Shown: positions 1 through 9,368, counted from the first letter of the stretch. The stretch is DNA of 46,526 nt from Tethybacter castelli (GCA_036679665.1 JAZHEJ010000044.1:1-46526); one strand, 5' to 3'. Notes: generated from the sequence alone by a model not told the origin. Numbers and translations are program-made.

Positions 1-362
1 GTCGGCAACAAGCCGCGGCGCGCCTCGACCATCTGTCGGTCGTGATCGGTCAAGAACGTGACAAAAGACACAGCCGCCTCGTTCAGCGCGTCTTCGGCGC
101 TCATTTCGCCGACGATCGCAGCTTGCAAGCGCGGCCACAACACATTGGAAACTTCGATCCATTCCGGGATCAACGGTGGAGTGAACGCGTCTTCCGACAT
201 GGAAACCTGATAGGTGTCAAAAATCTCCACCAGAAAATCGTTACCGTCGCGCTGGAATTCATTTTTGGCGTCAACCCAGACCTGCGTGCGGGTCGGCAAC
301 AAGCCGCGGCGCGCCTCGACCATCTGTCGGTCGTGATCGGTCAAGAACGTGACAAAAGACAC
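1..362. repeat. 71-bp exact direct repeat at the left edge (1-71 and 292-362)
   Basis: Bases 1-71 are identical to 292-362 and diverge at the next base. Both copies lie in the solute-binding-protein frame, 291 bp apart, so the reading frame stays open through the duplication. A repeat ending precisely at the sequence edge, mirrored by a similar one at the right edge, points to an assembly or amplification artefact more than to biology. Confidence 0.85.
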
Positions 363-800
363 CGCCGCTTCTTTGTTGTCGCAGGCGGCGGTCACCGAAA
401 AGCTGTGCGAGCCGGACCAGCCGGTGCGCTTGCCCGACGTTCCCCGCGGAGCGCGGATGATGCCGATATCGTTGGCAATTTTGGAATTTTCCGGGTCGTT
501 GAAAAACGACGCCCAGCCGGCCCAGTCCAAGTTCATCGCCACCGTGCCGCTGGCAAAGCCGAGTCCGGTGTCGTCCCACAGGTAGTTGGGCACTCCGACC
601 GGAACCGCTTTGGCTTCATACAGATCCACAAACCACGACAGTGCCCGAACGCCTGCGGCCGAATTGAACGTCGGATTCCAACCGTCATCAAACAATTGAC
701 CGCCTTCGGCGATCAACAACTCGTAAAAACGCCCGGTGATCGCTTCATCTTTACCCACATATTGGGTGCCGTAGAAATCAGGAGGATTGGCGATGGAAAG
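1..800 (-). pseudogene. Extracellular solute-binding protein of a sugar ABC transporter, fragment
   Basis: Minus-strand reading gives a continuous polypeptide typical of the C-terminal half of family 1 (sugar-type) periplasmic binding proteins, with stretches such as YLWDDTGLGFASGTVAM, GWSGSHSFSV and PPLIPEWIEVSNVLWPRLQ. The frame runs off the left edge. The N-terminal half is missing: near 780-800 the homology stops and plus-strand araM homology begins, and the minus frame meets a stop at about 876. The last residues before the edge repeat a segment 97 codons upstream (AAVSFVTFLTDHD...), so the true C-terminus is not seen. It would bind a sugar in the periplasm and deliver it to permeases like those at 45.5-46.5 kb. 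It could be a real pseudogene or an assembly chimera. Confidence 0.75.
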
Positions 801-1371
801 ATATGGTAGCTCGCGGCCGGCATCGAGCGCTGAACATAACATCGCCCACTGCTGGGAGATGGAAGCTTTAACCTACGAAGGTCAGAAAGTGGCGCATGGC
901 GCATGCGTGGCGGTCGGCACCATCGCCATCTTGCAGTTGTATTAATGGCTGCTAAGTCAAGATTTGACCGCCTTGGACACCGATCGCATTATCGCCACCA
1001 CGCCTGATCTTGATCATCATTTTGCGCAGATTGAGCTGAGTTTTGCCAATCCGCAGATCATCGAACAATCTAAACAAGAGATCACCAACAAGCATCCGAC
1101 GCTCAAGCAATTGCGCGAACGTATCGACTTGCTCAAATCGGTCTGGCCTGCGCTGCAAATCAAACTGCGCAGCCGGTTGCTAAAAAGCAAAGATGTTGCG
1201 GCTATGCTGCGGTTGGCCGGCGCACCTTGCACATCAGAAGACATCGGCGTAAACCATACCGATTTTGTCCGCTTAATATTACGTAGTCGCTATCTGCGCG
1301 ACCGCTACACAATCCTTGATCTGCTTGCCAATATCGGAATGCTTGAACACGCGGTAGATTCGGTTACCTAA
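778..1371 (+). pseudogene. araM: sn-glycerol-1-phosphate dehydrogenase (AraM/EgsA family), truncated with in-frame stop
   Basis: The plus-strand frame reads GGLAMERYGSSRPASSAEHN, then IAHCWEM and VAHGACVAVGT. These are the metal- and substrate-binding segments of AraM/EgsA glycerol-1-phosphate dehydrogenases, which reduce dihydroxyacetone phosphate. A TAA codon at 943-945 interrupts the frame, which then continues as WLLSQDL... through the family's C-terminal signature (AGAPCTSEDIGV, then LRDRYTILDLLANIGML) to a stop at 1371. The stop falls where family members commonly have Gln or Glu, so a CAA-to-TAA change is the simplest explanation. The N-terminal NAD-binding half is absent and the region abuts the minus-strand transporter fragment. 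The product cannot be functional as it stands. Confidence 0.8.
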
Positions 1372-1482
1372 AAGCGTAAATGTTGGATATGCTAACTAGT
1401 TGACGGCATACTTCGGCTTTGCCACTTGTTAGGTTATATGCAACATTGAAGCAACAATTACATACAATAGCTTTTTTAGTCA

Positions 1483-1557
<75 letters not shown>

Positions 1558-1576
1558 TTCTTATATTTTTGCTAGT

Positions 1577-2530
1577 TCAATGCGTAGTCGGTTGCCATTT
1601 TTCTGGCAAATATACTTTTCGGAAAAAAGTAGGATGTGTCAACTCAAGCCTCTTCTTCATTTCGTCAACTTTATACTCGCCCCCAACTGCGCATAGCAAT
1701 GCATCTACATTTCCAGAACGATATCGTTCCAATTTCAGTAAGTAGTCTATGGCCACCTTCCAATCACCGGGTAAAAAGGGATATATTGCCGTAGACTGGC
1801 CTTTTATTCGCCGTACAATTACAAAATTATGTTCTTTTGAAGCCTCTGGAATATTTCCCTGCCTTTCTCTTTCATGCTGCGTTTCCCAGCTGTATACTTC
1901 TCGTGATAACTGCAACAACTTTGATTTAATCTCTTTGCTTGCGTTACCTTCCTTTGCCTGCTCTCCATATGATTCAGACCAGTTTCCCCAATCGTTCTGA
2001 TAAACAGTTCTAACCTGAACTTCAAATGTAAAAGTAGCGTTGTTTCCATTCGGTAGTTGCTGATCTACCTTAAAGATATGATGAATTGCTCTGTAACCTG
2101 TAGTTTGTGGCTTTTCTACGTAATTTTTTATTTTCCAATGATTACTAGCCTTTTTCAAACGCTCTGAAAAATCTTGCGCCTGGCTAAAAACGTCACAAAC
2201 AATTCTGATACCTAAAATATCATCTACTTGGCTCAACTGCATAGAACCGCTTGAAAGCTTGCTACGTATTAATTTTCTTTTGATGCTCACCAAACGTTTT
2301 AAGCGAGCGCTTAAATAAGAATGATTAGGTAGCTCTGCAGTCATTACGCGACTAATGCAGTCTGCAAAGCTCGACAGCCTGAACTTGCGATAGCAAGCTA
2401 TATCACGCTCAGTTTCGCTAGATTTTTCTATAGCCAACAACCGCTTGCCAATGCGGTCAATTTGTGACTTAGATGCAAGCGCTTGCTCACATTCAGGCTG
2501 TAAATCACCATGGATTTGGTAACTTGACAT
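1577..2530 (-). CDS. RelA/SpoT-domain nucleotide pyrophosphokinase-like protein
   Basis: About 317 residues, with the RelA/SpoT synthetase core: DDILGIRI, GYRAIHHIF and EVQVRT (about residues 106, 148 and 173 in the longest frame). These match the D-x-x-G-x-R, Y-x-x-x-H and E-x-Q-x-R-T signatures of (p)ppGpp synthetases. No HD hydrolase domain is present, so it resembles a small alarmone synthetase or a ToxSAS-like toxin. I prefer the ATG at 2528-2530; a TTG at 2539 would add three residues. The gene overlaps the end of the upstream DGQHR gene by about 26 bp and is surely cotranscribed with it. It ends 22 bp from the tRNA, as the outermost island gene. A role as alarmone-producing effector or regulator is inference from its place in a defence island. 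Confidence 0.8.
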   Translation of the reverse strand: MSSYQIHGDLQPECEQALASKSQIDRIGKRLLAIEKSSETERDIACYRKFRLSSFADCISRVMTAELPNHSYLSARLKRLVSIKRKLIRSKLSSGSMQLSQVDDILGIRIVCDVFSQAQDFSERLKKASNHWKIKNYVEKPQTTGYRAIHHIFKVDQQLPNGNNATFTFEVQVRTVYQNDWGNWSESYGEQAKEGNASKEIKSKLLQLSREVYSWETQHERERQGNIPEASKEHNFVIVRRIKGQSTAIYPFLPGDWKVAIDYLLKLERYRSGNVDALLCAVGGEYKVDEMKKRLELTHPTFFRKVYLPEKWQPTTH

Positions 2531-4277
2531 CTTCAGCAATATTTACAATTTTTCCGTCTATATTGATATAGGCTTTTTCATCGACTTTCCTTACCTCTCT
2601 GAAATCTTCTTCCAATTTGTTCCTTGCCTCTATGTAATCTTCTTCCAATTTGTTTTTTGCCTCTAAATCTTTTTCCAATTCCTTCTTTGCCTTTATGTAA
2701 TCTTTTTCCAATTCCTTCTTTGCCTTTGAATCTTTTTCTATATCCTTCCTTGACTCTAAACCTTTTACAAATTCCTTCTTTGCCTCTAATACTTCTTCCA
2801 ATTTCTCTCTTGCAGCTTTGTCTATGTCATTACCTAACAAATGTAATAGCAGTTTTGAACACAATTTTTTATAATTATCTTTACGACGCATTTGCATTTC
2901 TGAAACATCACAAAGAACACCAAACCATATTGATTTACGCGCTCGCAAGCGAAAATGTCCTTCTTTTTCCTTTTGAACCAAAAGCTTCATTACATTTTGC
3001 ATAGCTTCCTTATCACCATCACAGCGTTTACGAAGAGACGACATAGCATCAGCAAGAGCTAACTGCGCGAGCGGACGGAAAAAAATATTTTCTTTGTTTT
3101 TATTTTTGTCTTCTTTTTTTGGTCTAAATACCGCGCAAGACAAATCTTTGTTCTGTATAATCTCATTATGAGAAGGTAAATCGCATAAAAGATCAAAATA
3201 TTCAGTCAGATTCTTCTTAGCTATTTCAAGATCTTTTTCTTTTAAGTCGACATCGCCTTGGCCTTTGGGAAGCCATGCTGAGACAACAGAACTTAACCAC
3301 AATTCAGATATGCTCACCAGAGTTTCTAAAGTTGTAAAAAACCCACTGGTTTCGGCTAGTTGACCGTGTTCATAATCTACACGTCCTTTGAGCAATTTAT
3401 GTTCAACCGATAATGTTCTAGCTGTAACAGCAAAGCCATCATCTTCATCAAGCAACGCATTTTCCCCTTTTGTGGTTTTTTTAGCATGTCTATTGACATG
3501 GACAAATATGCTGCGCAATCTCATGCGAGCTTCATGTTCTGTTTCTCCTTCTTGTACAGCAGAAATAATTTCGATTCCCATGGTTTCATTCATCAGCCCC
3601 TGAATTTCTGACTTGAAAACCGAAGGGTCTACGCCTATGCGTTGCGCTAGATCATCAAGCGTAACACACTTATTTAGCTGTTTTTTGTTTTTATTAAGCG
3701 CAAACAATTTATCATCTCTGAGAAGATCAATCAATCCAATTATTGCCATCAATCTATGTTGCCCATCAAGCGCATAAAACTGCGTTTCGGTGAAATCAAG
3801 ATCAACGTATGACCCATCACTATTCAACGGTAATTCAGTGAGGCTGTTTTCCTTTGCCCGACCATGTATCCATTGATCGCTGTTAATGTCAAATATCCAC
3901 TTTTTCCAGGCAGCAACCAAGATCGGCGGGAATTGATGATTCTTGCTCCGTGCAAGATATTGCGTCAAATCGAATTGTCGGCGCCAATCCGGCTCACGTT
4001 GCAGAATTAAATCATGTGTGTCTTGGTCAATTTCGATTTTGCCGGTGTCTTTATCGCGTTTGTCCCTCAAATTAGGCAAATCCTTAGCAAATCTGACATG
4101 TTCGGCAATCCACTGCAAGGAAACGGACGTAACAAAAGAACGGGTAATTCCCATGAAAGATTTAACCGCAAGAACATGATTGCTCTTTTGCTGCTGATTA
4201 TCCAGCAGAAAGCGAAGATAATTTTTGTCTTGCTCTAAGCGATCAAGAGTATCTTTGAGATCCGGTACTTCATCCAT
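2505..4277 (-). CDS. DGQHR-domain protein with long C-terminal coiled coil
   Basis: 590 residues. The DGQHR motif (about residues 171-175, context YALDGQHRLMAII) is the hallmark shared by DndB and related ParB-like proteins of phosphorothioation islands. It is followed by the usual NRHAKKT-like segment. The C-terminal 100 residues are highly charged, with a 10-11-residue unit (ELEKD plus KAK variants) repeated six or seven times, predicted to form a long helix or coiled coil. It is divergent from dndB and shares the intergenic control region, and the RelA/SpoT gene follows in the same operon. It differs from DndB (371 residues here) in length and in the tail. A DNA-binding or sensor role is inferred; no catalytic motif is visible. 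Confidence 0.75.
   Translation of the reverse strand: MDEVPDLKDTLDRLEQDKNYLRFLLDNQQQKSNHVLAVKSFMGITRSFVTSVSLQWIAEHVRFAKDLPNLRDKRDKDTGKIEIDQDTHDLILQREPDWRRQFDLTQYLARSKNHQFPPILVAAWKKWIFDINSDQWIHGRAKENSLTELPLNSDGSYVDLDFTETQFYALDGQHRLMAIIGLIDLLRDDKLFALNKNKKQLNKCVTLDDLAQRIGVDPSVFKSEIQGLMNETMGIEIISAVQEGETEHEARMRLRSIFVHVNRHAKKTTKGENALLDEDDGFAVTARTLSVEHKLLKGRVDYEHGQLAETSGFFTTLETLVSISELWLSSVVSAWLPKGQGDVDLKEKDLEIAKKNLTEYFDLLCDLPSHNEIIQNKDLSCAVFRPKKEDKNKNKENIFFRPLAQLALADAMSSLRKRCDGDKEAMQNVMKLLVQKEKEGHFRLRARKSIWFGVLCDVSEMQMRRKDNYKKLCSKLLLHLLGNDIDKAAREKLEEVLEAKKEFVKGLESRKDIEKDSKAKKELEKDYIKAKKELEKDLEAKNKLEEDYIEARNKLEEDFREVRKVDEKAYINIDGKIVNIAEDVKLPNPW
2606..2815 (-). repeat. Tandem 30/33-bp repeats inside the DGQHR gene
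   Basis: Six to seven imperfect units of 30 or 33 bp, each starting with a variant of CTTTTTCCAATTCC on the plus strand, encode 10- or 11-residue lysine/glutamate-rich coiled-coil units. The array is in frame, so copy number can change without breaking the gene. Confidence 0.85.
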
Positions 4278-4762
4278 GTTTAACGCTACTTTTCTTTGAA
4301 TGTTATATTATGATTTCAGTACTATTATCATCCTATGTTCCAAGTATAACAAGGAATTATTGGCAATATCGGCAGTATACCATATCCTGGAATTGCATAG
4401 ATTACCATGCAAATAGCTAAGCAAGTACGGAAAACGCTCATCCTTCAACATATGCTACACAAAACGACAATTAAGATTGTTTGTTTGCCCAGTATACAAG
4501 TAAACGCGCTTTCCTCAAGTCCAAATATGGTTTCATCTTGTCCAATTGCATAAATTTCCGGCACAGAAGGAATGTGAGTCGCAGATGAAGTTACCTCCCA
4601 CATGTTCAATTTTGTCACTTTTTAAGCTACCACCCATCAGCTCATACGCTATTACATACTCTTTAGATATTTTTTTGATTTCATAGCTATCAAATTTTGT
4701 TTGTATAACTTGTTTGTGTTTGTGTTATACTTGGCAAACATACATTTGCTGCATAAAATCAT
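4278..4762. promoter_or_regulatory. Divergent control region between the DGQHR-RelA pair and dndBCDE
   Basis: 485 bp without a gene, AT-rich, separating two divergent operons. Near each gene start lies the same 11-bp element in opposite orientation: CCAAGTATAAC at 4338-4348 and its exact reverse complement GTTATACTTGG at 4724-4734. Short GTATAC motifs also occur at about 4373 and 4489. The arrangement fits coordinated control of both operons, possibly by DndB or the DGQHR protein. Confidence 0.55.
4702..4731 (+). promoter_or_regulatory. Candidate sigma-70-type promoter for dndBCDE
   Basis: TTGTAT at 4702-4707 and TATACT at 4726-4731 are separated by 18 bp, about 32 bp before the dndB ATG. 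The region overlaps an inverted repeat (GTATAAC at 4703-4709 and GTTATAC at 4724-4730, 14-bp spacer), so a bound repressor would cover both promoter boxes. Confidence 0.5.
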
Positions 4763-5878
4763 ATGTCATCTAATTTAGAAAAAAAATTAGTTGAGCCTGC
4801 AGTCAGATTTGGATATTCGTTTCCTGCGATCAGAGGCATCCAAGCTAACCGGGAATACTACGTATCGATGTGTCCGATGCGTATGATACCCAAGATTTTT
4901 CTCTTTACCAGTGAGGAGTTGCCGGCAGAAATGCGCTCCCAGCGTCGTCTTAACCGCTCCCGTCTACCGGAGATTGCAAACTATATCGCCAACAACAAGG
5001 ACGATTATGTGCTCTCTGCCATTACCGCTTCGATTGACGGTGAAGTTAAGTTTTCCGCACTAAGCGAAACTGGGAGTGCAAGCCGCATTGGCACTCTCAA
5101 TGTCTCTATGGAAGCGCGATTCATCATCAACGATGGCCAGCATCGCCGCGCAGCCATAGAAAAAGCCCTTGCTGAACGAATCGAACTCGGTGAAGAAAGC
5201 ATTGCCGTAGTTTTCTTCCTAGACCCTGGCTTAGAGAGATGCCAACAGATGTTTGCGGATTTAAACCGGTATGCCATCCGTCCGTCAACCTCAATTGGCA
5301 TCCTATATGATCACCGCGACGCCCATGCGCTACTGTCAAAGCGTCTGATAAAAGATTCAAAAAATTTTACGAATTTGGTCGAACCGGAAAAAAACACCCT
5401 CTCAGCAAGGTCAAGGCGTTTGTTTACCTTAAGCGCGATCTATGGAGCAACCAACGATTTGCTTGCCGGATTAGTCAAAGAAAATACGGAAACTTTAATC
5501 AAAATAGCAGGACAATTTTGGGAAGAAATAGCCAAACGAATTAAAGAGTGGAAGCTTATTCACGACGGTAAAATAACCGCCGGAGAAGTGCGCCAAGAAT
5601 ACATTCATTCTCACGGTGTTGTCCTACAGTCCCTAGGAAAAGTCGGTAATTTCCTGTTACTTACTGATAGAAAAAATTGGAAGCCGAAGTTGCGCGGCCT
5701 TTCTGGCATCGACTGGCGTAAAAACCAGCCGCTGTGGGAAGGGAGGGCTTTAATTGGAGGCAGAGTATCAAAAGCCAAACAAAACGTAGTTCTGACAACC
5801 AATGCAATCAAGCAAGCACTCAAGCTTCCACTGACTCCTGAAGAGCAAAAGGCGGAAGACGCTTTCAAGCGAAACTGA
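4763..5878 (+). CDS. dndB: DNA phosphorothioation-associated DGQHR protein DndB
   Basis: 371 residues, the usual DndB size, with the DGQHR motif at residues 124-128 (IINDGQHRRAAI) and the following FADLNRYAIRPSTS segment typical of the family. DndB is not needed for sulfur incorporation itself; in studied systems it acts as a negative regulator of the dnd operon and influences modification frequency. It heads the dndBCDE operon, 3 bp before dndC, and its promoter region holds an inverted repeat that DndB could bind. The start is the first ATG after the candidate promoter; no strong Shine-Dalgarno sequence is visible. Confidence 0.88.
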   Translation: MSSNLEKKLVEPAVRFGYSFPAIRGIQANREYYVSMCPMRMIPKIFLFTSEELPAEMRSQRRLNRSRLPEIANYIANNKDDYVLSAITASIDGEVKFSALSETGSASRIGTLNVSMEARFIINDGQHRRAAIEKALAERIELGEESIAVVFFLDPGLERCQQMFADLNRYAIRPSTSIGILYDHRDAHALLSKRLIKDSKNFTNLVEPEKNTLSARSRRLFTLSAIYGATNDLLAGLVKENTETLIKIAGQFWEEIAKRIKEWKLIHDGKITAGEVRQEYIHSHGVVLQSLGKVGNFLLLTDRKNWKPKLRGLSGIDWRKNQPLWEGRALIGGRVSKAKQNVVLTTNAIKQALKLPLTPEEQKAEDAFKRN

Positions 5879-5881
5879 TCA

Positions 5882-7402
5882 ATGTCGCAGACGAAACCCC
5901 GCTCCTCTTTTGACGAATACGGCATGGAAAATGTCGTGCCACAACTAATTGAGGAAATTACTGAACTCTACCTGGCAGATTCAATCCCTTGGGTCATTGG
6001 CTACAGTGGCGGTAAGGATTCTTCGGCCACCTTGCAGCTTGTCTGGACGGCTTTGGAAAAGCTCGGATCTGCGCGTGCAAAAAAACCTGTTCACGTGATT
6101 AGCACCGATACACTGGTAGAAAATCCGGTTGTTGCAGCTTGGGTGGCCAGTTCTTTGGACAAGATCAACGTAAAAGGTAAAGCCTTAGGGCTTCCCATCA
6201 CCGCCCATCGACTGACTCCAGAACTTTCTGATAGTTTCTGGGTTAATCTGATCGGCAAAGGCTACCCAGCTCCGCGTCAAAAATTTCGCTGGTGTACCGA
6301 GCGATTAAAAATCAAGCCTGCAAACAAATACATCGCTTCAATGGTGGACCAGCACGGGGAGACCATCCTTGTGTTGGGAATCCGAAAAACCGAAAGTACC
6401 GCTCGTGCTCGTTCCATGGAAAAGCATGAGGCATACCGCATTAGCGATCGGATTAGTCCGAACGCCGGTTTGCCCAACTCGCTGATTTACTCACCTATTG
6501 AGGACTGGTCAAACGATGACGTATGGATGTTTCTGCTTGAAACGCAAAATCCCTGGGGCCATGACAACACTGATCTGTTTGAGCTTTACCGCGGCGCCAC
6601 CTCTGACGGCGAATGTCCATTGGTAGTCAGCACCAACACTCCAAGCTGCGGTGACAGCCGTTTCGGCTGCTGGGTATGCACCTTGGTGGAAAAAGACAAA
6701 TCGATGCAAGCAATGATTCGCAACAGTGAAGACAAGCAATGGATGAATCCGCTTTTGCAAATCCGCAACGAAATTGATTTTCGCAACATGTCCGAAGACG
6801 GCGACCGTCACCTGCGCGATTTCCGGAGAATGAGAGGCAACACCCAGCTGTTTCACGGCCGCTTGGTGCATGGCCCTTACAAACAAGAAATGCGCGAAAA
6901 CCTGCTTTTCAAGCTGCTATCAACCCAGTCTTTGGTGCGTAAAATCGGTCCGAATCATGTCCGCAACCTTGAACTTATCAGGCTGAATGAACTGGAAGAA
7001 ATTCGCCGGATATGGGTTGTGGAAAAACACGAATTAGAAGACAATCTGCCAAAACTTTACGAAAAAGCAACCGGCATGACTTACCCTGGCCGCAAGCTGA
7101 ACGATAGCGCTCCTTTCGGAGCCAAGGAAATGGTAGTTCTTAAAAAAGCATGCGGTAAAAATCACTTGCATTTTGAGATGATGCGCGAGTTGCTGTCAAT
7201 CGGAAAAAAGCAAAAGAACGCTTTGCGTCGCACAAAAATCTATTCGTCGCTCGAAAATGCCATAAGACGTAATTATTATGACGACGAAAAAGACGCCGTT
7301 GCCTTTGCGAAAATGAAAAAAGGCGAAGGCGGGGACGAAATTCCACCTTCAGCTTCAGTCTCGAAAAAAACACTATGGTTGCAGCCCGATGATAATAAAT
7401 AA
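5882..7402 (+). CDS. dndC: DNA sulfur modification protein DndC (PAPS-reductase/ATP-pyrophosphatase family)
   Basis: 506 residues. The P-loop SGGKDSS at 42-48 is the ATP-pyrophosphatase motif. WCTERLKIKP around 137-146 and the Cys cluster at about 245, 256, 263 and 266 (SCGDSRFGCWVC) are the expected ligands for the 4Fe-4S cluster carried by DndC. The protein is thought to activate the DNA backbone with ATP so that sulfur from a cysteine desulfurase can replace a non-bridging oxygen. All key motifs are intact. It overlaps dndD by 14 bp. No dndA lies in this operon, so sulfur must come from another desulfurase, for example SspA encoded 10 kb away. Confidence 0.93.
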   Translation: MSQTKPRSSFDEYGMENVVPQLIEEITELYLADSIPWVIGYSGGKDSSATLQLVWTALEKLGSARAKKPVHVISTDTLVENPVVAAWVASSLDKINVKGKALGLPITAHRLTPELSDSFWVNLIGKGYPAPRQKFRWCTERLKIKPANKYIASMVDQHGETILVLGIRKTESTARARSMEKHEAYRISDRISPNAGLPNSLIYSPIEDWSNDDVWMFLLETQNPWGHDNTDLFELYRGATSDGECPLVVSTNTPSCGDSRFGCWVCTLVEKDKSMQAMIRNSEDKQWMNPLLQIRNEIDFRNMSEDGDRHLRDFRRMRGNTQLFHGRLVHGPYKQEMRENLLFKLLSTQSLVRKIGPNHVRNLELIRLNELEEIRRIWVVEKHELEDNLPKLYEKATGMTYPGRKLNDSAPFGAKEMVVLKKACGKNHLHFEMMRELLSIGKKQKNALRRTKIYSSLENAIRRNYYDDEKDAVAFAKMKKGEGGDEIPPSASVSKKTLWLQPDDNK

Positions 7403-9368
7403 AGTCATCCTGCATGACTTTGGGGTTTATGCCGGACTCCAAGAAATCGATTTGACTCCTCCATCGCCTGACAGGCCGGTCATTTTGTTCGGAGGCCTGA
7501 ACGGAACCGGCAAAACCACGATGCTAGATGCGTTACTGTTGTGCCTGTTCGGGCCAATGGCAAAATGCTCCGGCAGGAACACTGCGGGCTATCAGGAATA
7601 TCTCCAAAACTGCATCAACAGGAAGTCCGCATGGGGACAGGCCTCAGTAGGCCTGCATTTTCGGCATGTCTCAGAAGGCGAAGAAACCCACTACAGCTTG
7701 CGTCGCACTTGGAAAACAACCAAATCCGGTGTCAAAGAAGATTTTGAAGTGCACAGAAACGACAAGCCGGTTCCTTCCATTGCAAAAAACTGGCTGCAGC
7801 ACATCGAAGAAATCATGCCGGCAAATATCGCACACCTTTTTTTCTTTGATGGTGAGCAAGCGGAAAACTACGCCACATCTGAACACGCCTGCAAGCTGAT
7901 CAAAGCCGCTATCTTGAACCTGCTCGGGCTTGACATAGTCGAGCAACTAGATAAGGATTTACGCGTTCTTGAAAGCAAAACCCAAATAACCAGCCTTACT
8001 AAAGAAAAACAGGTTGAACTTGGCGTTGCTGAACAAATTCTCACTGACTTGCAAAGCAAAATGGCGGATCTCAAGCAAGAGCGTGCCGCATTGCAGGCGC
8101 ATGTAATTGATCGCGCAAAGCGACAGCTTAAACAAGCAGAAGAGAATTTTCGCAAAATTGGCGGTGATTTCTATGAGCGCAGATCCGAAATAGAGGCGAG
8201 TAGCCAGCAGGACCAAGAGGCGCTTGCTGACTGCTCCCGGTTACTAGTGCAGCATGCTGCAGGATTTCTGCCTTTGATGCTCGTAAGCGATATTTTAGAC
8301 AGGCTGAACCAAAGAGATAGCCAAGAGCAGCTGATCCGCGAAGCGAAAAATTCAATCAGCACGATCAAAAACCATAGTTCGTCACTAATGGATCATCTCA
8401 AAGAGCAAGGCGCGGATTCCAAAATCTTGCAATCGGTGCAAAAATTCACCAGCACGGATCTGCGCAAACGCTCAAAAACTGCCTCTAAGACTATCAGCAA
8501 CGAAATTGGTTTTCATGAGCGCCAGTTGCTGCATTCTCTCAAACAAAACAAACTTGCGCAAGAAACGCAGGCAGCCAACGATTTGGTAGAAAAGTACGAA
8601 AAACTTAAAGCAGACGCTGACAATACACTGCTTGAATTTGCCAGCATACCCGAAGAAGCATCCATAAAAGAAATTCTTGCTGAAAGGAATCAGTACCAAA
8701 CTGAGCTTGCAGAAGCGGAAAAAAAACACGATATTATTACGGAGGAAATTGAGCGGACACAGCGTGAAATTGAGCGTAAAAACTCTGAATTACAGGATAA
8801 GTTAAAGGCAGAATTGGAGCTGCGGATACAGCACGAAGAAAAAGCTCGCATCCTTTCACATTCAGCTCAGGCAAGAATAACGCTTGAACGGTTTCGCCAT
8901 GATGTCATCCGCCAGCACATAAAAATCATCGAAGCACTGGTGCTCGAAAGCTATCAAAGCCTATTGCACAAAAGCTGCCTGGTTTCCGACATCTCCATAA
9001 ATCCTAAAGATTTCAGCGTAACAATATTTGATGCGGATCGTTGCGTTATATCTCCCGAGCATCTTTCCGCAGGAGAACGCCAGTTGTTGGCGATATCCCT
9101 GCTTTGGGGCATGGCAAAAGCCTCAGGCCGCCCGCTTCCGACTGCCATCGACACCCCGCTTGGCCGCCTTGACGCCACGCATCGCTCCCATCTGGTTGAA
9201 CGGTATTTTCCTTTCGCAAGCCATCAGGTGCTACTGTTTTCAACCGACCAAGAGCTGCACTCTTCTTATTTGGAATCGATCAAGCCACAAATTGGCCGCA
9301 AATATCGCCTTGATTTTGACAACAATACCGGTTCCACTCGCATAGTTAACGGATATTTGCCGTCATGA
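7389..9368 (+). CDS. dndD: DNA sulfur modification protein DndD (SMC/Rad50-like ATPase)
   Basis: 659 residues. Walker A GLNGTGKTT lies at about 36-44, a long coiled-coil middle follows, and the ABC-type signature LSAGERQ starts at about 559 before Walker B TAIDTPLGRLD near 586. This is the architecture of DndD, an ATPase linked to DNA nicking or opening during phosphorothioation. The start overlaps the end of dndC, and the stop shares ATGA with dndE. The 3' end of this gene has a decayed duplicate at 20.6 kb. Confidence 0.93.
   Translation: MIINKVILHDFGVYAGLQEIDLTPPSPDRPVILFGGLNGTGKTTMLDALLLCLFGPMAKCSGRNTAGYQEYLQNCINRKSAWGQASVGLHFRHVSEGEETHYSLRRTWKTTKSGVKEDFEVHRNDKPVPSIAKNWLQHIEEIMPANIAHLFFFDGEQAENYATSEHACKLIKAAILNLLGLDIVEQLDKDLRVLESKTQITSLTKEKQVELGVAEQILTDLQSKMADLKQERAALQAHVIDRAKRQLKQAEENFRKIGGDFYERRSEIEASSQQDQEALADCSRLLVQHAAGFLPLMLVSDILDRLNQRDSQEQLIREAKNSISTIKNHSSSLMDHLKEQGADSKILQSVQKFTSTDLRKRSKTASKTISNEIGFHERQLLHSLKQNKLAQETQAANDLVEKYEKLKADADNTLLEFASIPEEASIKEILAERNQYQTELAEAEKKHDIITEEIERTQREIERKNSELQDKLKAELELRIQHEEKARILSHSAQARITLERFRHDVIRQHIKIIEALVLESYQSLLHKSCLVSDISINPKDFSVTIFDADRCVISPEHLSAGERQLLAISLLWGMAKASGRPLPTAIDTPLGRLDATHRSHLVERYFPFASHQVLLFSTDQELHSSYLESIKPQIGRKYRLDFDNNTGSTRIVNGYLPS

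Noticed and set aside
943..945. Alternative genetic code with TAA as Gln
   Set aside because: Several intact genes here end at TAA in the expected place (for example dndC and the E1/JAMM gene), so TAA works as a stop; pseudogenes explain the in-frame cases.
2624..3004. Plus-strand 126-codon leucine/proline-rich open frame
   Set aside because: It is the antisense of the lysine/glutamate-rich repeat array in the DGQHR gene, with no independent support.
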